From Streptomyces mutabilis (GTDB lineage Bacteria; Actinomycetota; Actinomycetes; Streptomycetales; Streptomycetaceae): 64,000 bases of DNA. Of this stretch, positions 1 to 8,386 are shown piece after piece; the first letter of the stretch is position 1; every line of letters begins with the position of its first letter. The translations under genes and the position numbers were made by a program. Under the pieces are notes generated by a model. The model was not told the DNA's origin. It saw only the letters and a list, made by a program, of their open reading frames with translations, and ran no database searches. The stretch covers positions 797,857-861,856 of the forward strand of contig NZ_BMTT01000002.1 of NCBI RefSeq assembly GCF_014649815.1, given 5' to 3'.

Positions 1-2
1 CC

Positions 3-764
3 GAGCCGATGGCGAGTCATGTCGTGACGGTCGCCGTCGGGGAGTGGCAGACCGACCGCTCCACCACCGACGACGGAGTGCCCGTGTACACGGCCGTCGA
101 CCCGCGGCAGGCCGGCGCGAGCCGCGAGGCACTGGGGCGGATCCCGGAGATCATGGGATGGGCCCGGGACAACTTCGGCCCGTACCCCTTCTCCTCGACC
201 GGGGCGATCGTCGACCGGGTGGAGGACGCCGGCTATGCCCTGGAGACGCAGAACCGGCCTTACTTCCCCGGTGCCCCCGACACCGTCCTGCTCGTCCACG
301 AGCTCGCGCACCAGTGGTACGGAAACTCCGTCAGCCCGAAGACGTGGCGCGACATGTGGCTCAACGAGGGATTCGCCACCTACGCCGAGTGGCTGTGGGA
401 GGAGGACGAGGGCGGCGACACCGCCCAGGAGACCTTCGACGCGCTCTACGACGGCACCTACTACGGCGACGAGGACGCGAACGACTCGATCTGGGCGTTC
501 CCGCCCGCTGAGCCGCCGGACGCGGAGCACATCTCGGCGAGCCCCGTCTACCAGCGCGGCGCGATGGTCCTGCACAAGATCCGCCAGACGGTCGGCGACG
601 ACGCCTTTCTGGACCTCCTGCGGGGCTGGGCCGCCGCGCACCGGCACGGCAACGCGGACACCGGGGACTTCACCGCGTACGTGGAGAAGTCGGCGCCGGA
701 CGAGGACTTCTCGGGGGTCTGGGAGGACTGGCTGTACGGGGACGGCAGGCCGGACCGGTCGTGA
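3..764 (+). CDS. M1-family zinc metallopeptidase, C-terminal part (5' end outside window)
   Basis: The frame is open from the left edge, so the gene begins upstream; about 254 codons are present. The gluzincin signature is clear: HELAH, then 18 residues later the glutamate of NEGFATYAEW, the third zinc ligand of M1 aminopeptidases. Downstream, SPVYQRGAMVLHKIR resembles the region carrying the transition-state-stabilising tyrosine of the family. Actinobacterial M1 proteins of this kind are often secreted or lipoproteins, but the N-terminus that would show this is missing. The product should cleave N-terminal residues from peptides. The gene ends in TGA directly before a tandem repeat. The family assignment is secure; substrate and localisation are unknown. 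Confidence 0.9.
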   Translation, partial: EPMASHVVTVAVGEWQTDRSTTDDGVPVYTAVDPRQAGASREALGRIPEIMGWARDNFGPYPFSSTGAIVDRVEDAGYALETQNRPYFPGAPDTVLLVHELAHQWYGNSVSPKTWRDMWLNEGFATYAEWLWEEDEGGDTAQETFDALYDGTYYGDEDANDSIWAFPPAEPPDAEHISASPVYQRGAMVLHKIRQTVGDDAFLDLLRGWAAAHRHGNADTGDFTAYVEKSAPDEDFSGVWEDWLYGDGRPDRS

Positions 765-771
765 GACGGCC

Positions 772-900
772 CGTCCCCGTCACCTCGCTGCCCCCGTCCC
801 CTTCGCCTCGCTGCTCCCGTCCCCGTCGCCTCGCTGCCCCCGTCCCCTTCGCCTCGCTGCTCCCGTCCCCGTCGCCTCGCTGCTCCCGCCTTCGTCGCCC
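772..900. repeat. 23-bp tandem repeat (minisatellite), 5.6 copies
   Basis: Five tandem 23-bp units run from 772 to 886, each of the form cgtcccc(g/t)tc(g/a)cctcgctgc(c/t)cc, followed by a partial sixth unit to about 900. The variants partly alternate, as if a 46-bp pair had been duplicated. The repeat begins 8 bp after the stop codon of the peptidase gene and fills much of the 306-bp gap before the next gene. No gene is supported in this gap. Confidence 0.9.
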
Positions 901-1070
901 ACCGACAGCACCGACTGCTTCGAGTCGCTGTGGACCATGAGAGCTGTGGACCGTGAGAGCCGCGAACCACGACAGCCACGGCCTGGTCGCCGCGCCTCGA
1001 CCGCCGCAACCGACGCCGGAACCGGGGAGCGGCGACCGGCCGGGTCCGCGACCGTGACACCATCACCTGC

Positions 1071-1571
1071 GTGCTCGACATCGGCTACGCCCTCTCCACC
1101 CGCTTCCCGGACCCTCCGCAGACCGACTACCGTCGCGCGGACGTCCGTGCCCTGCGACACGATCTGTTCTGCGGCGACGTGTACCTCGCCGACACCGAGG
1201 CGGACCGGGAGCTGTCCACAGCCTGGGGATGGGTGCCGGTGCTCGACTTCGCCTGGGCCCTGTGCGACATCGTGGAGCGCGTCGACCGGGACCCGGCGGG
1301 CTCCCGCGCCGCCCGGCCGCAGCGGGCGGAGCTGGACTTCACCGAGTCCAGCGACCGCCTGCTCTTCGAACGCCGCTTCGGCTGGGTCGACATCGAGGCG
1401 GAGTGGATGCCGGCGGACGAGCCCCCGCTGTCCTTCTCGCACGCCGAACTGCGCCGGGAGGCCCGGGACTTCCTGCACGACCTGATCGCCGACCTCAGCG
1501 ACATGCACGAGGACTTGGCGGACAACCCGGCGATCTGGACCCTCCAGGCCCGCTTTCCGCGCGTTCCCTGA
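1071..1571 (+). CDS. conserved-looking protein of unknown function, 166 aa
   Basis: An acidic soluble protein with no signal peptide or membrane segment. It has GC-rich third positions throughout and reads as a real gene. Conserved-looking stretches are WGWVPVLDFAWAL and FTESSDRLLFERRFGWVDIE, which give it the appearance of a small domain with several exposed tryptophans. I do not recognise the family. The GTG at 1071 has no good ribosome-binding site and the frame stays open further upstream, so the true start may lie earlier. Neighbours (peptidase, pentapeptide protein) give no functional clue. Confidence 0.6.
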   Translation: MLDIGYALSTRFPDPPQTDYRRADVRALRHDLFCGDVYLADTEADRELSTAWGWVPVLDFAWALCDIVERVDRDPAGSRAARPQRAELDFTESSDRLLFERRFGWVDIEAEWMPADEPPLSFSHAELRREARDFLHDLIADLSDMHEDLADNPAIWTLQARFPRVP

Positions 1572-1601
1572 ACACCGCGCGCCCCCGGACACGGGTCCTC
1601 G

Positions 1602-2321
1602 CTACTCCGGTGCCAGCACCCGCATCCCCAGCTCCGCCGCCAGTACGGGGGCCAGGTCGAGGAGTTGGGCCGGGCTGATCACCGCGCCGGACAGCCGGTC
1701 CACGCCCCGGGCCAGCTCCAGCGGGGCGGCGCCGCGCAGGTCGACGTCCGTGAGGGTCGCCGCGCTGAAGTCCGTCTCCTTCAGGGCGCAGTCCACGAAC
1801 GCGACCCGCTCCAGGCGGGCGCCCCCGAAGTCCGGCTCGACGAGGACGCAGCCCTCGAAGACCACGTCCTTGAGCCGGGACCGGCGCAGATTCAAGTAGT
1901 CGATCTTGCCGCCGCGGATCAGGACCCGTTCCAGCACGGCGCCGTGCAGCTGGGTACCGCCCAGGCGGGCGTCGTGCAGCTCGACGTCGCGCAGGGTCGC
2001 CTCGGCGAGATTCACCCCGACGCCCCGGACGCTATTGAGGACGGTGTCGAGCAGCCGGGCCCGGGGCAGGGACGCCTCGTCCAGCGCGCACCCCGTCAGC
2101 GCGCAGTCCATGAAGCGGGCGCCCACGCCGTCCTGGCCCGTGAGGTCCGTCTCCCGGAACTCCAGCCCGTCGTAGTCCCCGTCCGGCTCCAGCCCATTGC
2201 CGTCGTACGGCTCCAGTGGCGGCAGCCGCAGCTCGGGGCGGCGCGCCTCCCGCACCGATGCCGTACCCGGCGCCGAACCCGCACCGCCGCCGCCCGCCGC
2301 TCTCCTCGCCATGCCCTCCAT
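1602..2321 (-). CDS. pentapeptide-repeat protein
   Basis: About 239 residues. After a Gly/Ala/Arg-rich N-terminal tail of about 45 residues, the body is a run of A(D/N)LxX-type pentapeptides (for example FRETDLTGQDG, ARFMDCALTGCAL, LKETDFSAATLTDVDL), which fold as a right-handed quadrilateral beta-helix. The C-terminal about 35 residues (GAVISPAQLLDLAPVLAAELG) form the helical cap usual in actinobacterial members. Some family members mimic DNA and protect gyrase (MfpA/Qnr); nothing here proves that role. I chose ATG 2321; the frame is open to a TTG at 2342 and another ATG lies at 2312. It is transcribed towards the unknown gene on its left. Confidence 0.8.
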   Translation of the reverse strand: MEGMARRAAGGGGAGSAPGTASVREARRPELRLPPLEPYDGNGLEPDGDYDGLEFRETDLTGQDGVGARFMDCALTGCALDEASLPRARLLDTVLNSVRGVGVNLAEATLRDVELHDARLGGTQLHGAVLERVLIRGGKIDYLNLRRSRLKDVVFEGCVLVEPDFGGARLERVAFVDCALKETDFSAATLTDVDLRGAAPLELARGVDRLSGAVISPAQLLDLAPVLAAELGMRVLAPE

Positions 2322-2389
2322 GCTGCACCCCGCCACTGACAACCCGCGCCGACCTGCGCGAACCGCCTCCTTGCGGCCTCATGCCACAT

Positions 2390-2539
2390 CCGGCGGCCGG
2401 ACTGACCGCGGCCATCACCGCCGCCGAGGCGGGCGCCAAGGTCACCGTGCACGAGGCCCACCACACGCTCGGCGGACGGGCTCGGACGGCCGCCGGTGGG
2501 ATGCGATACGCCCCGATGCATGGTCTTCTGGCCAGATGA
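2390..2539 (+). pseudogene. fragment of an FAD-dependent oxidoreductase (dinucleotide-binding fold)
   Basis: In the second forward frame about 49 codons read AGLTAAITAAEAGAKVTVHE followed by AHHTLGGRARTA. This is the second half of a Rossmann beta-alpha-beta unit (lacking the GxGxxG start) plus the GGRA(R/A)T signature typical of phytoene-desaturase/amine-oxidase-like flavoproteins. The fragment has no start of its own, is preceded by unrelated sequence, and runs into the start of the transporter gene. It is a truncated relic, probably left by a deletion whose right end lies at the transporter's start codon. Confidence 0.65.
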
Positions 2540-4035
2540 ACGCCCGGACAGGTGAGCCGGCCACGCCCGCGGACGCCGACCCCCGCCGCTGGTGGGGGCT
2601 GGTGGTGATCGCGCTGGCGCAGCTGATGGTCGTCCTGGACGCGACCATCGTGAACATCGCGCTGCCGTCGGCCCAGCGCGACCTGGGCATGTCCGACGGC
2701 AACCGGCAGTGGGTGATCACCGCCTACACCCTCGCCTTCGGCGGTCTGCTGCTGCTCGGCGGGCGGGTCGCCGACCTGGTGGGCCGCAAGCGCACCTTCG
2801 TCATCGGACTGATCGGTTTCGCCGCCGCCTCCGCGATCGGCGGCGCCGCCACCACACCGGCGATGCTCTTCGGCTCCCGCGCCCTCCAGGGCGTCTTCGC
2901 CGCCGTCCTGGCGCCGTCCGCGCTGTCCCTGCTGACGACGACCTTCACGGACCCGAAGGAACGCGGGAAGGCCTTCGGCATCTACGGCGCGCTGGCCGGC
3001 AGCGGCGCCGCGATCGGCTTCATCGTCGGCGGTGTGCTCACCGAGTACCTGAACTGGCGCTGGTGCCTGTACGTCAACGTCCCGGTCGCCGTCGCCGCCG
3101 TGGTCGGCGCCTTCGTGCTGCTGCACGACCGCCCCGGCCGCCCCGGCGCCCGCCTCGACGTGCCCGGCGTGCTGCTGGGCTGCGGCGGGCTCGTCGCCCT
3201 CGTCTACGGCTTCAGCGAGGCGCAGCCGCGCGGCTGGACCGATCCGCTGGTGCTGGCGCTGTTCGCCGCGGGCGTCGTCCTCCTCGCGGCCTTCGTGTGG
3301 TGGCAGACCCGGGCGCCGGTGCCGCTGCTGCCGCTGCACGTCATCCGCGACCGCAACCGCGCCGGGTGCTTCCTGACCATGATGCTGGCCGTCATCGGCA
3401 TGTTCGGGCTGTTCCTGTTCATGACCTACTACCTCCAGGAGATCCTCGGGTACTCGCCCGTGAGGACCGGCCTGGCGTTCCTGCCGATGACCGCCTCGAT
3501 CGTCGTCGGCTCCACCCAGATCTCGGCCCGGCTGCTGCGCCGCGTGGGCCCGCGCATGCTGATGGTCCCCGGCATGCTCCTCGCCTCCGGCGGCATGGTG
3601 ATCCTCACCCAGCTGACCGTGGACTCGGCCTACGCCTCCCGGATCCTTCCGGCACTGATCCTTATGGGCCTCGGCATGGGCCTGACCTTCATGCCGGTCT
3701 TCTCCACCGCCACCGCCGGAGTGGCCCCGCAGGACTCCGGCGTGACCTCGGCGACGGTCAACACCTCGCAGCAGGTGGGCGGCTCCATCGGCACGGCGCT
3801 GCTCAACACGATCGCCACCAGCACCAGCACCTCCTGGATCGCCTCCCACCTCACCGACCCGACCCAGCGGGAGCAGGTCGTCCGGGAGGGCATCGTCCAC
3901 GGTTACACAGTCGCCATCTGGCTGGCCGCCGGCATCATGCTGCTGGCGGGCCTGGTCGCGGGCCTGATGGTGACGGCGAAGGCCCCGAAGCACGGCGCCC
4001 CGGCCGACCGGCCGGTGCCGGAACCGGTGGCCTAG
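2536..4035 (+). CDS. MFS drug-efflux transporter, DHA2 (14-TM, EmrB/QacA) family
   Basis: 499 residues from the ATG at 2536, the first codon before the hydrophobic core in a frame that is otherwise open much further upstream. The sequence has many membrane segments (WWGLVVIALAQLMVVLDATI is the first). It carries the family landmarks: LDATIVNIALP in TM1, motif A GGRVADLVGRKR between TM2 and TM3, and NWRWCLYVNVPV after TM5. These are proton-driven exporters of cationic drugs or secondary metabolites. It reads away from the pentapeptide gene. No regulator of the TetR type is beside it; the flavoprotein relic immediately upstream suggests the promoter region was rearranged. Confidence 0.9.
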   Translation: MNARTGEPATPADADPRRWWGLVVIALAQLMVVLDATIVNIALPSAQRDLGMSDGNRQWVITAYTLAFGGLLLLGGRVADLVGRKRTFVIGLIGFAAASAIGGAATTPAMLFGSRALQGVFAAVLAPSALSLLTTTFTDPKERGKAFGIYGALAGSGAAIGFIVGGVLTEYLNWRWCLYVNVPVAVAAVVGAFVLLHDRPGRPGARLDVPGVLLGCGGLVALVYGFSEAQPRGWTDPLVLALFAAGVVLLAAFVWWQTRAPVPLLPLHVIRDRNRAGCFLTMMLAVIGMFGLFLFMTYYLQEILGYSPVRTGLAFLPMTASIVVGSTQISARLLRRVGPRMLMVPGMLLASGGMVILTQLTVDSAYASRILPALILMGLGMGLTFMPVFSTATAGVAPQDSGVTSATVNTSQQVGGSIGTALLNTIATSTSTSWIASHLTDPTQREQVVREGIVHGYTVAIWLAAGIMLLAGLVAGLMVTAKAPKHGAPADRPVPEPVA

Positions 4036-4119
4036 GTGTATTGACCGCCGGGTGCGGGAGCACTCGGAAGCCGATAAATGCCGTGCCCCCCGGGCCGACC
4101 ACCGGTAGCGTCGGCCGAC

Positions 4120-5001
4120 GTGATCGACGTACCGGAGGCGCTCGCCGCCGCGCAGGCGAAGTACAACGGAGAGGCGGGCCGCGCCTTCGTCGACGCGCTG
4201 CCCGCGCTGGCCGCCGGCTTCCTGGACCGCTGGCAGCTGCGCCTCGACGGGCCCGCCATGCACGGCTGGGCGGCCCTCGTCCTGCCCGTCGTCCGCCGCG
4301 ACGGCACCCCGGCCGTGCTCAAGCTCCAGATCCTCGACGCGGAGACCGAGGGCGAGCCCGTCGCACTGCGCCTGTGGGACGGCGACGGGGCGGTAAGGCT
4401 GCTGGACCACGACGCTGCCACCGGAACCATGCTGCTGGAGCGGCTGGACCCGGCCCGCACGCTCAACGGGGTCGCGGACTCCCGCGAGGCCGTCCTGGTC
4501 GTAGCCCGGCTGCTCGCCCACCTCACCGCGGCCCCGGCGCCACCCGGCGTGCGCCGCCTCGGAGACATCGCGCGCGGCATGCTGGAGCGGACACCCCGGG
4601 CCCTGGAACGCGTCCCCGACCCGGCGGACCGGCGCCTGGTCGCCGACTGCGCGGCCGCCGTGCGGGAGGTCGCGGGCGAGCCCGGCGACCGGCTGCTGCA
4701 CTGGGACCTGCACTACGAGAACGTCCTCGGCTCCGATCGCGCCCCGTGGCTGGCCATCGACCCCAAGCCGCTGGCCGGCGACCCCGCCTTCGACCTGATG
4801 CCGGCCCTCGACAACCGCTACGACCCGGACGAGACCCTATGGCGGTTCGACGCCATGACCGACGTCCTCGGACTCGACCGGGAACGGGCCCGCGCCTGGA
4901 CCCTCGGCCGCGTCCTGCAGAACTGCCTGTGGAACGTCGAGGACGGCGACCCGCTGGAAGCCGTACAACTGGAGATCGGGCGGACGCTTCGCACGCCGTG
5001 A
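4120..5001 (+). CDS. aminoglycoside phosphotransferase-like kinase (APH(6)/streptomycin 6-kinase type)
   Basis: 293 residues from GTG 4120 (start MIDVPEALAA); an ATG at 4078 would add 14 residues and neither has a strong ribosome-binding site. The kinase catalytic loop LLHWDLHYENVL (HxDxxxxN) and the metal-binding segment AIDPKPLAGDPAFDL are intact, and the N-terminal AKYNGEAGRAF and WAALVLPVVRRDGTPAVLKLQ match the nucleotide-binding lobe of the streptomycin 6-kinase branch. It would phosphorylate a hydroxyl group of an aminoglycoside or related sugar. Many chromosomal Streptomyces copies are of unknown substrate, so resistance should not be assumed. It follows the exporter by 84 bp on the same strand and may share its transcript. 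Confidence 0.8.
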   Translation: MIDVPEALAAAQAKYNGEAGRAFVDALPALAAGFLDRWQLRLDGPAMHGWAALVLPVVRRDGTPAVLKLQILDAETEGEPVALRLWDGDGAVRLLDHDAATGTMLLERLDPARTLNGVADSREAVLVVARLLAHLTAAPAPPGVRRLGDIARGMLERTPRALERVPDPADRRLVADCAAAVREVAGEPGDRLLHWDLHYENVLGSDRAPWLAIDPKPLAGDPAFDLMPALDNRYDPDETLWRFDAMTDVLGLDRERARAWTLGRVLQNCLWNVEDGDPLEAVQLEIGRTLRTP

Positions 5002-5045
5002 GCCCTCGGCAGTCCCTGGAGGCCGCCGGGCCGAGCCCGGTGGAC

Positions 5046-8030
5046 TCAGTCCTGCGGGAGAGAGCGGGTGCCGTGGGGGCGGTCGGGGGCCAGGGCGGCC
5101 GGCAGTTCGGTTCGGCGGCGAATGCGCAGCTTCCGGTAGGCGCTGGTCAGGTGGGTCTCCACGGTGCGCCGGGCCAGGTGGAGCAGGTCGGCGATCTCGG
5201 TGTTGGTGCGTCCGGCGGCGGCCAGTTCGGCGATCCGGCGCTCGCTGCCGGTCAGCGCCCCGGGGCCGGTCCCGGCGCTCACCGGGCTCCTGGCGCCGCT
5301 GTCGCGCAGAACCTGCCCGGCCAGGGCGAGCAGCCGTACGGCGCCCTTGCGTTCGGCCAGGTCCGCCGCCTCGCGCAGGCGGTTCCGGGCACGGCCGCGT
5401 TCGCCGGCGGCGAGGAGCTGGCGGCCCTGGGCGAGCAGCGCCTCGATCAGTTCCGTGCCGGTGTCGACGGGCCCGTCCCGCAGGGTCCGTACGGCCTCCT
5501 CGGCGAGCTCCAGACCGCGCCGGCCCCCGGTCGCTGAGCCCAGTACGCGCAGGGCACGGCCCACGGTGCGCGGGGTGTTCCACACCCGGGCCAGCCGCAG
5601 TTCCTCCGTCGCCAGGGCCAGCGCGTCCTGGCCACCGCCCAGCGCCAGCCGACACTCCGCGACCGCCGTCCGCCACGGGGTGACGACGGGGCTGACCACG
5701 TCGCGGGCCGCCTGCCGCCGTCCGCACTCCAGGAAGTCGTGGAGCGCTCCCACCACGTCACCGGCGGCGGCCCGCTGCACGCCCCGTGCGTACAGGAAGC
5801 GGTTCAGCTCCCAGGACTCCGGCGCCCGGCGCAGGTCGAAGGCGCGCGCGAGCCGTCCGGCCGCTTCGGTCCGGCCGGTGTGGACGAGTGCCATCAGGGC
5901 GTGGGCGTCCCGGTTGGTGGGCGCGGTACGGGGAGCCCCCGCGTCGGCGCGGAAGTCGTCGGCGAGCAGGCGGGCGTGGTCACCGCGGGCCGCGGCGATG
6001 TCGGCGCGGGTGTTGAGGAGCGCGTGCTGCATCGGGTGCAGCAGGGCGGGGTGCTGCCCGGCCAGCCCGCGCTCCACGAGCCGTTCCGCCTCGTCGAGTT
6101 CGTCGGCCCACTGGGCGACCGCGGCGGCCGTACCCAGCAGGAACGGCTCCGCCAGCGGATCGCCGGGTTGCGCGAGCAGGGCCCGTACGCGCGTCATCGC
6201 CTCCTGCGCCGAGATCAGCCCGGCGGTCGCCCCGTACCGCACCAGCAGCGCCTGTCCGGTGGTGCCGAGCAGCTCCGGCGCGTGCTCGCCGGTCTCGCAC
6301 AGCCACCGGTACACCTCCTGGCGGGTCGCCAGGTCCTGGTCGGACAGCAGCGCGCCGGCGGCCTGCACGGTGCGGGTGAGGCCCGGGTGGCCGGACAGCC
6401 GGCCCTCCGTGCGGCGCAGCACCTCCATGGCCGTACGGATCTCGCCGCGGGACGCGAGGGCGGTGCCGAGGGCGACGGCCGTACGGACCCGGTTGCGGGG
6501 GTCGGCCGGCAGGTGCTGGGCCTCGGCGAGGCGCGCGATGGCGGCGGGGGCGTCGGCCGACGCGTACTCCAGGGAGCCCAGTTCGGTCAGCAGCCGCTGC
6601 CGCAGGTCGTCGGCGAGCGGCTCGTCCAGCGCCCGGCGCAGGTAGGCGACGGCGTCCGCGGGCCGGGCGTCGTGCACGGCGACCGTCACCGCGTCCCGCA
6701 GCACGCGCAGCGCCCAGGGCTCCGTGACGGCCGGCGTCCGCAGCAGGTGCCGGGCGACCGCCTCGACCCGGCCGCCCCGGCGCAGCGACGCCTCGGCCGC
6801 CGCCCGGTGCGCCGCCTCCCGGCGGGGGCGGGGCCAGCCGGTGAGCACGGCGTCGCGCAGCAGTGGGTGGGCGTAGCGGGGGCGGCCGGAGGCGTCCCGC
6901 CGCAGCAGCCCGAGCCGCGTCATGGCGGCGAGCCACCCGGCGACACGGGCGGGGTCGGCCCCGGCCGCCTCGGCCAGCAGAACGACCGGATCACCGGGGT
7001 CCGCCTCGGCACGCGGGCCACCCCAGCCGTCCCTGTCCGTCCCGGCACGCGGGCCACCCCGGCCACCGATGTCCGCGCTACCGAGCAGCCCATCCCGACC
7101 AACGGCGTCCGCGCTTCCGAACAGCCCACCCCGATCACCGGCGTCCCCCTCCGCCGGCAGCCCCGCCCGGTCGCCGTCCGGGCCCTTGGGCCACGCCTGT
7201 TCCAGTGCCGCCAGGCAGCGGGCCACGTCGGCCGTCGCGGTGCCGGCGCTGTTCAGCCACCAGGAGACGGCCGCCGGGTAACTGCCGGGGTAGAGCTCGG
7301 CGCAGGTGGCGGGCAGGGGCGGAACGCCGTCGGGCGCGGAGCCGTCCGGGCGCGGGGCGCCGCCCAGGTCGTCCAGCAGGGCGTGCAGCAGCAGCGGGCT
7401 GCCGGCGCCGGCGCGTACGCACTGCGCCGTCCAGCGCGGCCCGGCCCCCGGGAAGGCGTCCCGGACCAGGCCGGCCGCCGCCCCGTCGCCGAGCGGGGCG
7501 AGGGTGTGGGTGCGCACGAGGGAGGGGGACAGGGTCTGGGTGAGACCGGCCGGCCGCGGGTCTACGTCGTACTGGCTGCGCTCGGTGACCACCAGCAGTA
7601 CCGGTAATCGGTCCAGACGCCGGGCCGCCTCCAACAGCCAGCGGCGCGAGGGGTCGTCGGCCAGGTGGACGTCGTCGACGGCCATCATCAGCGGACCCTC
7701 GTCCGCGTACGACCGCAGCAGCCGCCACAGCCGGGCCGCGCTGCCGCGGTCGTCGCCGCCGGGCGCGAGGTCCGTGAACTCCGCCACCGGGCAGAGGAGT
7801 TGTCGGACCGTGGCGAAGGGCACCGCCGTGCCTTCGGGCGAGCAGCGCGCACGCAGGACCCGCAGGCCGCGGTCCGCGGCGTGCCGCGCGGCGTGCTCCA
7901 GTACGGCGGTTCTGCCGGTCCCGGTGGCGCCGCGCAACAGGACGAGACCCCCGGTGCCGGCCAGGGCGCACTCGGTCTCCGCCGCCACCAGCGCCCGGGC
8001 GTCGTCGCGTTCACGGAGCGATCCGGTCAT
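5046..8030 (-). CDS. LAL-type LuxR transcriptional regulator with AAA ATPase domain
   Basis: 994 residues from ATG 8030, which has an excellent ribosome-binding site (AGGAGG, 6-nt spacing); the frame is open further but without start signals. The N-terminal ATPase has Walker A GATGTGRT at residues 34-41 and MMAVDDVHLADD as Walker B. A long helical-repeat middle follows. The last about 65 residues form a LuxR/GerE HTH (LTGSERRIAELAAAGRTNTE, RTVETHLTSAYRKL). An insert of six 12-residue repeats lies at 6960-7175. A LuxR-type gene occupies this place beside the CIS cluster in S. coelicolor (SCO4263, from memory), so a role in CIS expression is a reasonable inference. It is divergent from the second LuxR gene. 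Confidence 0.9.
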   Translation of the reverse strand: MTGSLRERDDARALVAAETECALAGTGGLVLLRGATGTGRTAVLEHAARHAADRGLRVLRARCSPEGTAVPFATVRQLLCPVAEFTDLAPGGDDRGSAARLWRLLRSYADEGPLMMAVDDVHLADDPSRRWLLEAARRLDRLPVLLVVTERSQYDVDPRPAGLTQTLSPSLVRTHTLAPLGDGAAAGLVRDAFPGAGPRWTAQCVRAGAGSPLLLHALLDDLGGAPRPDGSAPDGVPPLPATCAELYPGSYPAAVSWWLNSAGTATADVARCLAALEQAWPKGPDGDRAGLPAEGDAGDRGGLFGSADAVGRDGLLGSADIGGRGGPRAGTDRDGWGGPRAEADPGDPVVLLAEAAGADPARVAGWLAAMTRLGLLRRDASGRPRYAHPLLRDAVLTGWPRPRREAAHRAAAEASLRRGGRVEAVARHLLRTPAVTEPWALRVLRDAVTVAVHDARPADAVAYLRRALDEPLADDLRQRLLTELGSLEYASADAPAAIARLAEAQHLPADPRNRVRTAVALGTALASRGEIRTAMEVLRRTEGRLSGHPGLTRTVQAAGALLSDQDLATRQEVYRWLCETGEHAPELLGTTGQALLVRYGATAGLISAQEAMTRVRALLAQPGDPLAEPFLLGTAAAVAQWADELDEAERLVERGLAGQHPALLHPMQHALLNTRADIAAARGDHARLLADDFRADAGAPRTAPTNRDAHALMALVHTGRTEAAGRLARAFDLRRAPESWELNRFLYARGVQRAAAGDVVGALHDFLECGRRQAARDVVSPVVTPWRTAVAECRLALGGGQDALALATEELRLARVWNTPRTVGRALRVLGSATGGRRGLELAEEAVRTLRDGPVDTGTELIEALLAQGRQLLAAGERGRARNRLREAADLAERKGAVRLLALAGQVLRDSGARSPVSAGTGPGALTGSERRIAELAAAGRTNTEIADLLHLARRTVETHLTSAYRKLRIRRRTELPAALAPDRPHGTRSLPQD
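6960..7175 (-). repeat. 36-bp degenerate tandem repeat inside the LAL regulator gene
   Basis: Six consecutive 12-codon units (GDRAGLPAEGDA, GDRGGLFGSADA, VGRDGLLGSADI, GGRGGPRAGTDR, DGWGGPRAEADP, GDPVVLLAEAAG) lie between the ATPase and helical parts of the regulator. The Gly/Asp/Arg-rich composition looks like a flexible linker expanded by slippage. Confidence 0.75.
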
Positions 8031-8386
8031 CGGGTGCCTCCTGTGGTGGTTGGTGCTCCGCCGGTCTGTGAGACGTACGAATGCGGTCGGGCGTGGTGTG
8101 ACGTGGCCCACGCGTGGCAACGGTGTTCCGTGGGCCGGACGGTGGCTGTGGCGAGGCTCACGGTGCTGCCCGCCCACGGCCACGAACCCGCGCTCCCTTG
8201 CGCAGGATCCTCTGACCTGCTGAAACGTCTGCCCGAGGCGCGTTGGCGACGGTTGTCGTCGTGGCCTCGTGGTGTGCCTCGTGGTGGTCCACGATTGCGC
8301 GGTCCCAGCAGTCACAGAAGTGTGGAACACGCTCATCCGCTACCGGCCAGTGCCGGACGGCGGGCTCGAGAACATGGGGGAAACGG
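8031..8386. promoter_or_regulatory. divergent intergenic region between the two LuxR-type regulators
   Basis: A 356-bp region between the start of the LAL gene (leftward) and the second LuxR gene (rightward). It must contain both promoters and is the obvious place for autoregulatory LuxR binding sites. It is locally less GC-rich than the flanking genes. I could not assign -35/-10 elements or an operator with confidence, and no gene is supported within it. Confidence 0.45.

Noticed and set aside
2032-4713. 893-residue open frame on the minus strand
   Set aside because: It runs antisense through the MFS and kinase genes, is Gly/Arg/His-rich without domains, and is a shadow of high third-position GC.
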